From JAPUDS01 sp964536265 (GTDB lineage Bacteria; Patescibacteriota; Saccharimonadia; Saccharimonadales; Saccharimonadaceae): a stretch of DNA of 29,008 nucleotides. Location of the stretch: assembly GCA_964536265.1 (NCBI GenBank), contig CAZHVV010000008.1:1-29008 (forward strand). The letters run 5' to 3'. Shown one piece after another: positions 1-5,757 of this stretch. Position 1 is the stretch's first letter, and each line of letters opens with the position of its first letter. Below the pieces are notes generated by a model that was given only the letters and a program-made list of their open reading frames with translations, did not search any database and was not told the DNA's origin. The position numbers and the translations under genes were made by a program.

Positions 1-99
1 AACGAAGGTTTAGAAGGTAAATAAGCCGGCGTGTTATGGCGCTTCGTATGACAAAATGGTGAAAAGGTTGAGCTGATTCTTCTTGTTGAGGAACGGTAC

Positions 100-942
100 A
101 TGACTGAGCGTGACGACATATCTCTCGTCTACGACGAAGACGACAAAATCCGTCTCGGTATCCTTATCAACCCTATCCGCACCACAAATAACAAGGCAAG
201 TGGGTATATATTTGTCATAGAAGACATCACGAAAGAAAAAAGCCTCGAAGAAGAGCGTGACGAATTCATCTCTGTTATCAGCCACGAACTTCGCACACCA
301 ATCACCATTAGCGAAGGCTCAATTAGTAACGCGCAGCTTCTGCTTGAGCGTGGAGCAAGCAACGATATTCTAAAGACGACATTCGAAGAGGCTCATGAAC
401 AAGTCGTATTCCTCGCAACCATGGTCAATGACATAGGTACGTTGTCGCGTGCTGAGAGGGGTGTCGGAGACGCGCACGAAGAGATTGACGTTGATGACCT
501 ATCTCATGACTTATACACCAAATACGCCCCGCGTGCTGAGGCAAAGAAGCTTCACTTTAATCTCGACATTGTCGGACACGTTGGTATGGTTGTCTCGAGT
601 CGTTTGTACCTCGAAGAGATGCTACAGAACTTTATCACTAACTCTATAAAATACACGCAAGAGGGCACAATAACCCTGCGTATCAAACGAACCAAAGATG
701 GTGTGTATTTCGGTGTCAAAGACACGGGTATAGGTATTGGGAAAACAGACCTCAAGCATATATTCGAGAAGTTCTATCGCTCAGAAGACTATAGAACGCG
801 CGAAACGAGTGGTACGGGACTAGGGTTGTACGTCGTGCAGAAACTCGCTCACAAGCTCAAAGTGCACGTCGACGTCGAATCACGTCTCAACCACGGGTCA
901 ACTTTTAGCTTCGTCTTGCCTTCAGGACGGACAAATCGTTAA
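100..942 (+). CDS. Sensor histidine kinase, C-terminal part (PAS remnant, HisKA, HATPase_c); 5' end broken or misread
   Basis: Two-component sensor kinase that autophosphorylates on His and passes phosphate to a response regulator not in this window. From the ATG at 100, residues 1-45 read as the end of a PAS-like sensor domain (GYIFVIEDITKEK). The H-box SHELRTP gives phospho-acceptor His62. The ATP-binding domain has the N-box (QNFITNSIKYT, Asn182 region), G1 box DTGIGIG (209-215), F-box FEKFY and G2 box SGTGLGL (238-244), so the catalytic core is complete. The frame stays open back to 52, but an in-frame TGA (49-51) and TAA (22-24) stop it. Bases 14-56 in another frame read YDK just before the NGEKVEL of this frame, which suggests a one-base indel in the A run at 53-56. 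No membrane segment is visible in the part seen. Its 3' end overlaps the convergent metalloprotease gene by 38 bp. The family call is firm; the true start is not. Confidence 0.88.
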   Translation: MTERDDISLVYDEDDKIRLGILINPIRTTNNKASGYIFVIEDITKEKSLEEERDEFISVISHELRTPITISEGSISNAQLLLERGASNDILKTTFEEAHEQVVFLATMVNDIGTLSRAERGVGDAHEEIDVDDLSHDLYTKYAPRAEAKKLHFNLDIVGHVGMVVSSRLYLEEMLQNFITNSIKYTQEGTITLRIKRTKDGVYFGVKDTGIGIGKTDLKHIFEKFYRSEDYRTRETSGTGLGLYVVQKLAHKLKVHVDVESRLNHGSTFSFVLPSGRTNR

Positions 943-1423
943 TCGCCTCTTGTAGATGAATGCCTGTCAGAGACAGAGCGAATGTATCGCAAAACTCTTC
1001 TTCAGCCTCAGTATGATGTATTCGACGCTTCGGGGGCATCCCGTCCTTATAGAAGACAGCTCCATGACATACTTCATGGGCTACAAGAGCATTCTCGACT
1101 GCTTCTGTCTGCTCGCCATAGGTATAGTCGCCATTAAGTACAATATTAAACCCGCCAGTATGCATGGGCACTAGTACTGAACGAACTGTTGAGGGACGGT
1201 CTGAACCTATATGGTCTGTAATAACGCGCCAGCCTCTCTTAGCACACACAGCAAATAACATTGCTCGAGGCGCAATATCCGTAGCGAATTTACTTCGTAA
1301 ATCATCAGCCAGCATTTCCGCACCAGAATAATCACCATCTTGATACCCACGCCATAACCCAACAGGGCGTAAGCCTGGGTTAGGCCATTCTAAGGTTAAT
1401 GGGTCTGGGTTATATATTGGCAT
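905..1423 (-). CDS. ImmA/IrrE-like zinc metalloprotease (HEXXH)
   Basis: A 172-residue protein with a HEVCH zinc-protease motif at residues 116-120 and a downstream acidic stretch EEEFCDTFAL (141-150), which resembles the third zinc ligand and the E-x-x-x-x-FA signature of ImmA/IrrE (COG2856-type) peptidases. It has no signal peptide or membrane segment, so it is predicted cytoplasmic. ImmA/IrrE proteins usually cut a repressor or regulator in response to stress, but no helix-turn-helix domain or Xre partner is visible beside it here, so its target is unknown. The ATG at 1423 is preceded by AAGG about 11 nt upstream. The last 38 bp overlap the end of the histidine kinase on the opposite strand. 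A different minimal metallopeptidase family is possible; the zinc-site reading is the stronger part of the call. Confidence 0.6.
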   Translation of the reverse strand: MPIYNPDPLTLEWPNPGLRPVGLWRGYQDGDYSGAEMLADDLRSKFATDIAPRAMLFAVCAKRGWRVITDHIGSDRPSTVRSVLVPMHTGGFNIVLNGDYTYGEQTEAVENALVAHEVCHGAVFYKDGMPPKRRIHHTEAEEEFCDTFALSLTGIHLQEAINDLSVLKARRS

Positions 1424-1476
1424 ATTTCTACCTTATCCTACACTAGCCACGAGCTATGAAAAACTGCTTGCGTTTG

Positions 1477-1514
1477 TTTTTGCAAACTGATAATTGTACG
1501 TGTTTTGCAAACTG
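1477..1514. repeat. Two direct copies of TTTTGCAAACTG upstream of secE
   Basis: TTTTGCAAACTG occurs at 1477-1488 and again at 1503-1514, 26 bp apart. Each copy is followed after 3 bp by ATTGTA. The pair lies in the intergenic region about 40-75 bp upstream of the secE -35 box. It could be a protein binding site or a small duplication; nothing else supports a function. Confidence 0.5.
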
Positions 1515-1551
1515 TTCATTGTAAACCATGGACTATTCTGGTAGTATTGAC

Positions 1552-1579
1552 TTGACAGGACTGCAAAGCAGTCTATTTT
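1552..1579 (+). promoter_or_regulatory. secE-nusG promoter with an internal palindrome
   Basis: TTGACA (1552-1557), a 16-bp spacer and TATTTT (1574-1579) form a sigma-70-type promoter about 28 bp before the secE GTG. The spacer is almost filled by a perfect inverted repeat, GACTGC-AAA-GCAGTC (1559-1573), a plausible operator position. Confidence 0.6.
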
Positions 1580-1607
1580 AATTGGCGAAATCAGCAGGAG
1601 AACAAAG

Positions 1608-1925
1608 GTGGCAGTACACAAGTTTACCGTTGAAGAAGACGCGAACAAACCGTCAAAGGTCGTGAAAGCGACAAAGAAACCAGCAAAAGCACCGCAATCA
1701 CAGGTCAAAACTGATCGTGAACCACGTAAATGGACAAAACCATTTCGTTCAATCGGTGGCTATTTTATAGGCGCATGGCAAGAACTACGCCAAGTTCGCT
1801 GGCCAGATCGTAAGGCAACATGGGGCCTAACACTTGCAGTGCTGATATTTTCACTCGCACTTGGTGTCATCATTTTCCTGCTTGACCTTGGTTTTACATA
1901 TCTATTTAAGGAGATTATTCTATGA
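1608..1925 (+). CDS. secE: Preprotein translocase subunit SecE
   Basis: Small essential subunit that clamps SecY in the SecYEG translocation channel. The 105 residues comprise a Lys/Pro/Ala-rich N-terminal tail (about 1-45), the conserved amphipathic helix WQELRQVRWPDRKAT (57-71) and a single transmembrane helix (about 73-97), the usual layout of single-span bacterial SecE. It starts with GTG at 1608, with AGGAG at 1596-1600. The stop overlaps the nusG start by 4 bp (ATGA), indicating translational coupling in a secE-nusG operon. The basic N-terminal tail is longer than in minimal SecE proteins and probably lies in the cytoplasm. Confidence 0.95.
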   Translation: MAVHKFTVEEDANKPSKVVKATKKPAKAPQSQVKTDREPRKWTKPFRSIGGYFIGAWQELRQVRWPDRKATWGLTLAVLIFSLALGVIIFLLDLGFTYLFKEIIL

Positions 1926-2473
1926 GTGCAAACAAAAAACGATACGATTCTACCCGACAATGGTACGCTATCCACACTTACTCTGGCTACGAAGAGAAGG
2001 TGGGTGAAAGCATTCAGCAACGCGTCGAATCAGTCGACATGGCCGACAAAATCTTTGGCGTAATGGTTCCGAAAGAGAAGATGATTGAAATCAAGAACGG
2101 CAAACGCAAAGTCGTCGAGAAGAAAATCTTCCAGGGCTACGTTCTAGTTGATATGAAAATGACCGAAGATGCATGGTACATTGTCCGCAATACCCCTGGT
2201 GTCACCGGCTTCGTAGGTACCGGCACTGACCCAACGCCCGTCTCTGAAGCTGAAATTGCCAAAATCAAGAAGCGCATGGGCGTTGAAGATCCAAAGCACC
2301 AGATTGACTTCAAGGTTGGTGAGATTGTTAATATCACTGACGGTCCATTCAAGGGATTCGATGGTGCTATCAATGAAATTGATACCCAAAAAGGCAAAAT
2401 CAAAGTTCTCGTCAGCATGTTCGGCCGTGAAACACCGGTTGAGCTCGACGCCCTCCAAGTCAAGAAAGTCTAA
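1922..2473 (+). CDS. nusG: Transcription elongation/termination factor NusG
   Basis: A 183-residue NusG. The N-terminal NGN domain has WYAIHTYSGYEEKV (14-27), the RNA-polymerase-binding fold of the Spt5/NusG family, and VRNTPGVTGFVG. The C-terminal KOW domain is recognised by GEIVNITDGPFKGFDG near residues 132-147. NusG binds the RNA polymerase clamp, suppresses or sets pausing, and couples transcription to Rho or to ribosomal protein S10. It overlaps secE by 4 bp and precedes the rplK region, the common bacterial secE-nusG-rplK order. No terminator is seen directly after it. Confidence 0.97.
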   Translation: MSANKKRYDSTRQWYAIHTYSGYEEKVGESIQQRVESVDMADKIFGVMVPKEKMIEIKNGKRKVVEKKIFQGYVLVDMKMTEDAWYIVRNTPGVTGFVGTGTDPTPVSEAEIAKIKKRMGVEDPKHQIDFKVGEIVNITDGPFKGFDGAINEIDTQKGKIKVLVSMFGRETPVELDALQVKKV

Positions 2474-2509
2474 TTAACTACTAAGTTGGTGGGGAAAGAA
2501 GCTATTACC

Positions 2510-2746
2510 ATGGCTGTTGACCAAATGACACCCGACGAAGTACGCGCATATATCGACAGGAACTCCTCACCGGTTCGTCTAACGACAGTCGGGAGAATCT
2601 ACGAGACCCATTCAGACGATACTATGCGTAGATTGAGCGCTGCTGCATTTCTTAAGCTATCTGGGTATCGCGACAACATACCAGCTGCTGCATACGACCC
2701 GAGTTCGGACAGTGAAGCCACCGATTCATATCGACTCAATACATAG
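2510..2746 (+). CDS. Small hypothetical protein between nusG and rplK
   Basis: A 78-residue soluble, mildly acidic protein of unknown family (starts MAVDQMTPDEV). The ATG at 2510 is preferred over an in-frame TTG at 2486 because GGGGAAAG (2491-2498) sits between them as a possible ribosome-binding site, though its spacing is long. It reads as a helical segment, a conserved-looking middle (RRLSAAAFLKLSGYRD) and a polar tail. It lies 36 bp after nusG, in the same direction, and ends 12 bp before the rplK -35 box, so it is probably the last gene of the secE-nusG transcript. An insertion here between nusG and rplK is unusual. I do not recognise a function. Confidence 0.6.
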   Translation: MAVDQMTPDEVRAYIDRNSSPVRLTTVGRIYETHSDDTMRRLSAAAFLKLSGYRDNIPAAAYDPSSDSEATDSYRLNT

Positions 2747-2758
2747 CAGAGTAGTCGC

Positions 2759-2787
2759 TTGCCATATAGGGCATTTTCTGCTACAAT
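2759..2787 (+). promoter_or_regulatory. rplK promoter
   Basis: TTGCCA (2759-2764), a 17-bp spacer and TACAAT (2782-2787), with TGC before the -10 giving an extended -10 (TGCTACAAT). It would start transcription near 2794, leaving a leader of about 58 nt before rplK. Confidence 0.75.
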
Positions 2788-2802
2788 CTACCACCGTTAC
2801 GC

Positions 2803-2832
2803 ACTAAATATTGCTTCAACAATATATTTAGT
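2803..2832 (+). promoter_or_regulatory. Hairpin in the rplK leader
   Basis: ACTAAATATTG (2803-2813) pairs with CAATATATTTAGT (2820-2832), with a two-base bulge and the loop CTTCAA. It ends 19 nt before the rplK ATG and just upstream of the AAGGA at 2842-2846. It is not followed by a T-run, so it is not a terminator. It may stabilise or regulate the mRNA. Confidence 0.5.
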
Positions 2833-2851
2833 AAATTACTTAAGGAATTTT

Positions 2852-3277
2852 ATGGCTAAGAAAATTATTGGAAATATCAAATTTCGTGTTCCTGGTGGCA
2901 AAGCAACTGCTGGTCCTCCAGTAGGTTCAACACTCGGTCAATGGGGCCTCAACATGATGGACTTCATTAACCCATTCAACGAAGCAACTAAAGAGTACCA
3001 AGGACGAGATGTGATTGTCCACTTGACTGTCTACGACGACCGTTCATTCACATGGACATGCCTCGGTGAGCCTGTCGACGAGCTTATCAAGCAGAAAATC
3101 GGCCTCAAGGCTGGTTCTGGCAAACCTCACAGTGAAAAAGTTGGTAAGATTACTCGCAAACAACTTGAAGAAATTGCTGAAGTCAAAATGGGTGTCCTCA
3201 ATGCCAACGACATTGACGCAGCCGCTAAAGTCATCGCTGGTACTGCCCGCAGTATGGGCGTGACAGTCGAAGGTTAA
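2852..3277 (+). CDS. rplK: 50S ribosomal protein L11
   Basis: The 141-residue L11 builds the GTPase-associated region of the large subunit with L10 and L7/L12. The N-terminal domain shows the proline-rich GKATAGPPVGSTLGQWGLNM segment (the thiostrepton/factor-contact region) and the C-terminal RNA-binding domain shows KVGKITRKQLEEIAEVK...ARSMGVTVEG. The ATG at 2852 follows AAGGA at a suitable distance; longer upstream frames would include the promoter. The partner gene rplA, which usually follows rplK directly, is missing here and lies 1.4 kb downstream with its own promoter. Confidence 0.97.
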   Translation: MAKKIIGNIKFRVPGGKATAGPPVGSTLGQWGLNMMDFINPFNEATKEYQGRDVIVHLTVYDDRSFTWTCLGEPVDELIKQKIGLKAGSGKPHSEKVGKITRKQLEEIAEVKMGVLNANDIDAAAKVIAGTARSMGVTVEG

Positions 3278-3285
3278 TAAACATT

Positions 3286-3525
3286 ATGTCTATTGAACAT
3301 GGACATGATGAGCACTTTGGTACATCACCCACCAATTCTGAACTTCTTGTATCTATAGGTAAGAATTATGGCGTACATAACCCCGCTTCACCTGCAAATC
3401 CTGAACTGCGCGTATCGGTTAATCACGCTACACTTCTAGCAGATGGCCTCATGGCTGATGCAGAGGCTGGCAGAATAACTCGCCAAGAACTTGAACAAGC
3501 TCTTGATAAATTGTTTCCAGAGTAA
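3286..3525 (+). CDS. Small hypothetical protein after rplK
   Basis: A 79-residue soluble protein, rich in His/Asp/Glu at the N-terminus (MSIEHGHDEHFGTSPTNSE), with a C-terminal helix (AEAGRITRQELEQALDKLF). No known family is recognised. It starts 8 bp after the rplK stop with no obvious Shine-Dalgarno, so it is probably translated by coupling with rplK. It is followed 23 bp later by tsaC. Reading frame and codon choice look like its neighbours, supporting a real gene. Confidence 0.6.
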   Translation: MSIEHGHDEHFGTSPTNSELLVSIGKNYGVHNPASPANPELRVSVNHATLLADGLMADAEAGRITRQELEQALDKLFPE

Positions 3526-3548
3526 TCTGGACAATTCCAGTGAATCTC

Positions 3549-4082
3549 ATGACTGTATCTAAAGCTATTACAACTCTTAAAAATAGCGGCATTGTTGTCG
3601 TTCGTACAGATACCATTTACGGTATTATTGCTCGTGCTGCCGATGAAAAAGCTGTCGAGAAAGTATATAAAGCAAAACAACGCGAAGCTAACAAGCAATG
3701 TATTGTACTCATTGCCGCTGCAGAATCAGTCCCAGCTCACGCTGAATTGATAGAATTCTATAGTGAAGCCGAAGCAACACCAACCTCAGTCATCGTGCCT
3801 GCATCTGATGAACCTGAGTGGCTACTACGTGGGGGAAACAGCGTCGCGTACCGCATAGTTCGTGATGAGTTTCTAAAGAAGGTGATAGAAGCCGTTGGTC
3901 CTGTTATAGCACCAAGCGCAAACCCTGAAAGCGAACTGCCAGCAACAAATATAGCCGAAGCAAAAGCATACTTCGGCGACAAGGTTGATTTGTACATAGA
4001 CGGTGGTGAGGTGCCTGAAACCGTTCACGCCTCGCAAATTATCCGTATAAATGCGGATAATTCAGTTGATCATTTACGATAA
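3549..4082 (+). CDS. tsaC: L-threonylcarbamoyladenylate synthase (TsaC/YrdC/Sua5 family)
   Basis: Makes threonylcarbamoyl-AMP from threonine, bicarbonate and ATP, the first step of the t6A37 modification of ANN-decoding tRNAs. The 177-residue single YrdC domain shows VVVRTDTIYGI (equivalent to PTDTxYGL), KVYKAKQREANKQCIVLIA (the KxR nucleotide-binding segment) and the C-terminal GPVIAPSANPESELPATN (equivalent to SANxSGxxPA). It is of short TsaC type, without the Sua5 C-terminal domain. The ATG at 3549 is chosen; a GTG at 3540 is in frame. No strong Shine-Dalgarno is seen, and it probably continues the rplK transcript. It ends in front of a strong convergent hairpin. Confidence 0.88.
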   Translation: MTVSKAITTLKNSGIVVVRTDTIYGIIARAADEKAVEKVYKAKQREANKQCIVLIAAAESVPAHAELIEFYSEAEATPTSVIVPASDEPEWLLRGGNSVAYRIVRDEFLKKVIEAVGPVIAPSANPESELPATNIAEAKAYFGDKVDLYIDGGEVPETVHASQIIRINADNSVDHLR

Positions 4083-4099
4083 TTTTTGACAAAGGAAAA

Positions 4100-4144
4100 G
4101 GGGCTCACGCCCCGAGAACGAATGTTCTCTAGAGGCCGAGCCCC
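4100..4144 (-). terminator. Branched hairpin terminator of the minus-strand membrane gene
   Basis: GGGGCTC (4100-4106) pairs with GAGCCCC (4138-4144), enclosing a second perfect hairpin GAGAAC-GAAT-GTTCTC (4114-4129). Read on the minus strand, the outer stem is followed by TTTTCCTTT, an intrinsic-terminator tail. The plus strand has no T-run after it. It can still block readthrough from tsaC as a structure. Confidence 0.65.
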
Positions 4145-4151
4145 GTTGCTT

Positions 4152-4163
4152 GCGCCGAAGCGC
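4152..4163. repeat. Short hairpin GCGC-CGAA-GCGC
   Basis: A 4-bp GC stem with a tetraloop, just downstream (minus-strand sense) of the membrane-protein stop codon and before the larger branched hairpin. It is probably part of the same 3' structure. Confidence 0.4.
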
Positions 4164-4185
4164 ATAACCTCCATTTTCCCCTTAC

Positions 4186-4449
4186 TCACTGCTTCTGAGA
4201 CTTCTTCTGATCCTCCCGGATCCGAACAATGTTCATGAGCCAGACACCGACAATAATGAAGGCGCAGGCCAGGAGGATGGACAGGGTGTTGGGGTGACTA
4301 ACCCAGAGGGTCGTCGCACCCAACATGAGTCCAGTGATGAACACGAGTGCGGCTTTCATGCTTCCGCCGGCAAGCATCAATGCTCCGACAAAGATGATGA
4401 TGCCCACAATCACACTGGACAAGATGACGATTGCGTCAAGATTCCACAT
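4186..4449 (-). CDS. Small three-helix membrane protein, orphan
   Basis: An 87-residue protein with three likely transmembrane helices (about residues 6-27, 31-50 and 55-74) and a basic/polar C-terminal tail (RIREDQKKSQKQ). No family is recognised. The ATG at 4449 has AAGGAG at 4459-4464. It is transcribed alone on the minus strand between tsaC and rplA, with its own consensus promoter, a structured leader and its own terminator. Its codons look more G/C-ending than those of the flanking genes. It splits what would normally be a continuous rplK-rplA block, so it is probably a later insertion. It could be a small holin-like or stress membrane protein, but nothing shows that. Confidence 0.7.
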   Translation of the reverse strand: MWNLDAIVILSSVIVGIIIFVGALMLAGGSMKAALVFITGLMLGATTLWVSHPNTLSILLACAFIIVGVWLMNIVRIREDQKKSQKQ

Positions 4450-4473
4450 AGCTAGTTACTCCTTGGGGAAGGA

Positions 4474-4485
4474 CGGCTTTCGCCG
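4474..4485 (-). promoter_or_regulatory. GNRA-type hairpin in the leader of the membrane-protein gene
   Basis: On the minus strand CGGC-GAAA-GCCG forms a tetraloop hairpin that ends 24 nt before the ATG at 4449, immediately upstream of the AAGGAG. Two other orphan genes in the window (18653, 25966) have a hairpin in the same place. Confidence 0.5.
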
Positions 4486-4542
4486 AAAGGGTTGAAGGTG
4501 CTTGGGTGACTTGTCTCACGACAATTCGACCCTAACATTATC

Positions 4543-4571
4543 ATTATAGCACTAATGCTAATGTTTGTCAA
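4543..4571 (-). promoter_or_regulatory. Consensus promoter of the membrane-protein gene
   Basis: On the minus strand TTGACA (4571-4566), exactly 17 bp, then TATAAT (4548-4543): a perfect sigma-70 consensus. Transcription would begin near 4536, giving a leader of about 87 nt. It is divergent from the rplA promoter, with 14 bp between the two -35 boxes. Confidence 0.8.
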
Positions 4572-4585
4572 TGTTATGACCTCTA

Positions 4586-4614
4586 TTGCAAACTTGTGAC
4601 CTCTGTTGTATACT
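4586..4614 (+). promoter_or_regulatory. rplA promoter with a direct repeat
   Basis: TTGCAA (4586-4591), 17 bp, TATACT (4609-4614). TGACCTCT occurs at 4577-4584 and 4597-4604, 20 bp apart, one copy just before the -35 box and one in the spacer, each followed by RTTG. This spacing puts both copies on nearly the same DNA face, as expected for an activator or repressor site. Confidence 0.7.
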
Positions 4615-4636
4615 GTTGAAGATATAAAACTTTACC

Positions 4637-4666
4637 GTGGGAGGCCTGAAACGCCGTTTGAACCAC
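4637..4666 (+). promoter_or_regulatory. L1-binding mRNA leader (autoregulatory)
   Basis: GTGG (4637-4640) pairs with CCAC (4663-4666) and GGC (4643-4645) with GCC (4653-4655), leaving a GAG / GTTTGAA internal loop. The 5' side GTGGGAGGC matches the L1-binding helix of bacterial 23S rRNA, which contains GTGGGAGGC followed by a TTTGAA-containing strand. The structure ends three nt before the AAGGAG (4669-4674) that serves the rplA ATG, so L1 bound here could block its own translation. L1 feedback of this kind is well known; that it works here is inferred. Confidence 0.75.
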
Positions 4667-4682
4667 GAAAGGAGCCCTACAC

Positions 4683-5681
4683 ATGGCTAAAAAAGCCGAT
4701 TTACTCGAGGAAGCTAAAAAGCTCAAACTTGAGGTAACAGCAAAGAATACTATTGCTGAGATTGAATCTGCTATCAAAGCAGCTGAAAAACCAGCTACTA
4801 AGAAAGCCGAAGACAAAGAAGTTGTTGCTGAGCGCAAGGCTGAAACAGCCAAAGCTGGCAAGCGTAGTGAAAAAGCTGCACACGAAGCAGAAGAGAAGGC
4901 TGAAAAAGAAGTTCGTAAAGCCGCACACGACACAGCTCCACTTACAGAAGAAGCTGAGTCACACGGCAAACGCGGCCCAAAACCTACCACACGCACACGC
5001 CTCGAACGCCGCAGCAAGAAGTATCGCGAAGTTGCCAAGAAGCTTGAAGCCGGCAAAGCATACTCACTCGTAGAAGCTCTCAAGCTCGTAAGCGAAACAA
5101 GTCCAGTCAAGTTCGACGCAAGCGTTGAAGTACATGTTGTACTCGGTGTTGACCCACGTCAAGCTGACCAGAACATTCGCACAGCTGTAAGTTTGCCTCA
5201 CGGAACAGGTAAAATTGTCCGTGTTGCTGCCTTTGTCCCAAGTGACGAAGTTGAAGCAGCTAAAAAAGCTGGCGCTGACATCGCAGGTGAAGAAGAAATT
5301 GCTAAATTGCTCGACAAAGAAAAGCTCGACTTTGACGTGTTGGTCGCAACACCTCAAATGATGCCAAAGCTCGGCAAATACGCACGTCTTCTGGGCCCAC
5401 GTGGCATGATGCCAAACCCAAAGAGCGGCACTGTTGCAACCAACGTCGCAAAAGCCGTTAAAGAAGCTAAAGGTGGCCGCGTTGAATACCGCGTCGACAA
5501 ACAAGCTATTGTTCACCTAGCTATCGGTAAAGTTAGCTTCGGCGGTGAAAAGCTCTCAGAAAACGCTCAGGCGTTCTTCGACAGCCTCAACAGTGTCAAG
5601 CCAAGCTCTCTCAAGAGTGCCTACATTATCAGTTCACATGTCGCCTCGACAATGGGTCCTGGTATTAAAATCGAATTCTAA
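4683..5681 (+). CDS. rplA: 50S ribosomal protein L1 with a long N-terminal extension
   Basis: L1 of the ribosomal L1 stalk, also a translational repressor. The usual roughly 230-residue L1 begins near residue 112 (KKYREVAKKLEAGKAYSLVE) and contains the conserved LGPRGMMPNPKSGTV segment and the C-terminal GGEKLSENAQAFFDSL. Before it is an extra region of about 110 residues: residues 3-37 look like a Rho_N/SAP-type helix-extension-helix (LLEEAKKLKLEVTAKNTIAE), followed by a Lys/Ala/Glu-rich linker (38-95) and a basic HGKRGPKP patch. The extension is in the same frame with no better internal start and follows a good Shine-Dalgarno, so it is real. It may add RNA or DNA contacts. The gene is monocistronic, with its own promoter, leader and terminator. 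Confidence 0.96.
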   Translation: MAKKADLLEEAKKLKLEVTAKNTIAEIESAIKAAEKPATKKAEDKEVVAERKAETAKAGKRSEKAAHEAEEKAEKEVRKAAHDTAPLTEEAESHGKRGPKPTTRTRLERRSKKYREVAKKLEAGKAYSLVEALKLVSETSPVKFDASVEVHVVLGVDPRQADQNIRTAVSLPHGTGKIVRVAAFVPSDEVEAAKKAGADIAGEEEIAKLLDKEKLDFDVLVATPQMMPKLGKYARLLGPRGMMPNPKSGTVATNVAKAVKEAKGGRVEYRVDKQAIVHLAIGKVSFGGEKLSENAQAFFDSLNSVKPSSLKSAYIISSHVASTMGPGIKIEF

Positions 5682-5697
5682 TTTTGAGTTCTTCAAA

Positions 5698-5728
5698 AAC
5701 ATCCCTGTTATTCACGGGGATGTTTTGT
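5698..5728 (+). terminator. rplA intrinsic terminator
   Basis: AACATCCC (5698-5705) pairs with GGGATGTT (5717-5724), followed by TTGTT. It lies 17 bp after the rplA stop. Confidence 0.8.
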
Positions 5729-5734
5729 TATGAT
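5726..5734 (+). promoter_or_regulatory. Extended -10 promoter of the small ORF and glycosyltransferase
   Basis: TG-T-TATGAT (5726-5734) directly follows the rplA terminator stem. Transcription would start near 5741, just ahead of the strong AGGAGG at 5748-5753. No good -35 box is seen. Confidence 0.45.
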
Positions 5735-5757
5735 GGTTGAGAATGACAGGAGGAACT

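Noticed and set aside
1..51. Use of TGA as a sense codon (Gly) to extend the kinase upstream
   Set aside because: A TAA also interrupts the same frame, and TGA ends several clear genes here (dCMP deaminase, dnaX, serine hydrolase), so TGA is a stop in this organism.
1545..1605. tRNA-like stem GGACTGCAAAGCAGTC before secE, where a tRNA-Trp gene is often found
   Set aside because: No acceptor stem, T-arm (TTCGANTC) or CCA-end pattern can be built; it is better explained as a palindrome inside a promoter.
4583..5110. Long Ser/Ala-rich open frame on the minus strand opposite rplA
   Set aside because: It is the antisense shadow of the Lys/Ala/Glu-rich rplA extension, with no ribosome-binding site and a biased composition.
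5064..5516. 150-codon Phe/Asn-rich minus-strand frame opposite rplA
   Set aside because: Antisense of a conserved ribosomal protein, with a composition typical of shadow frames.
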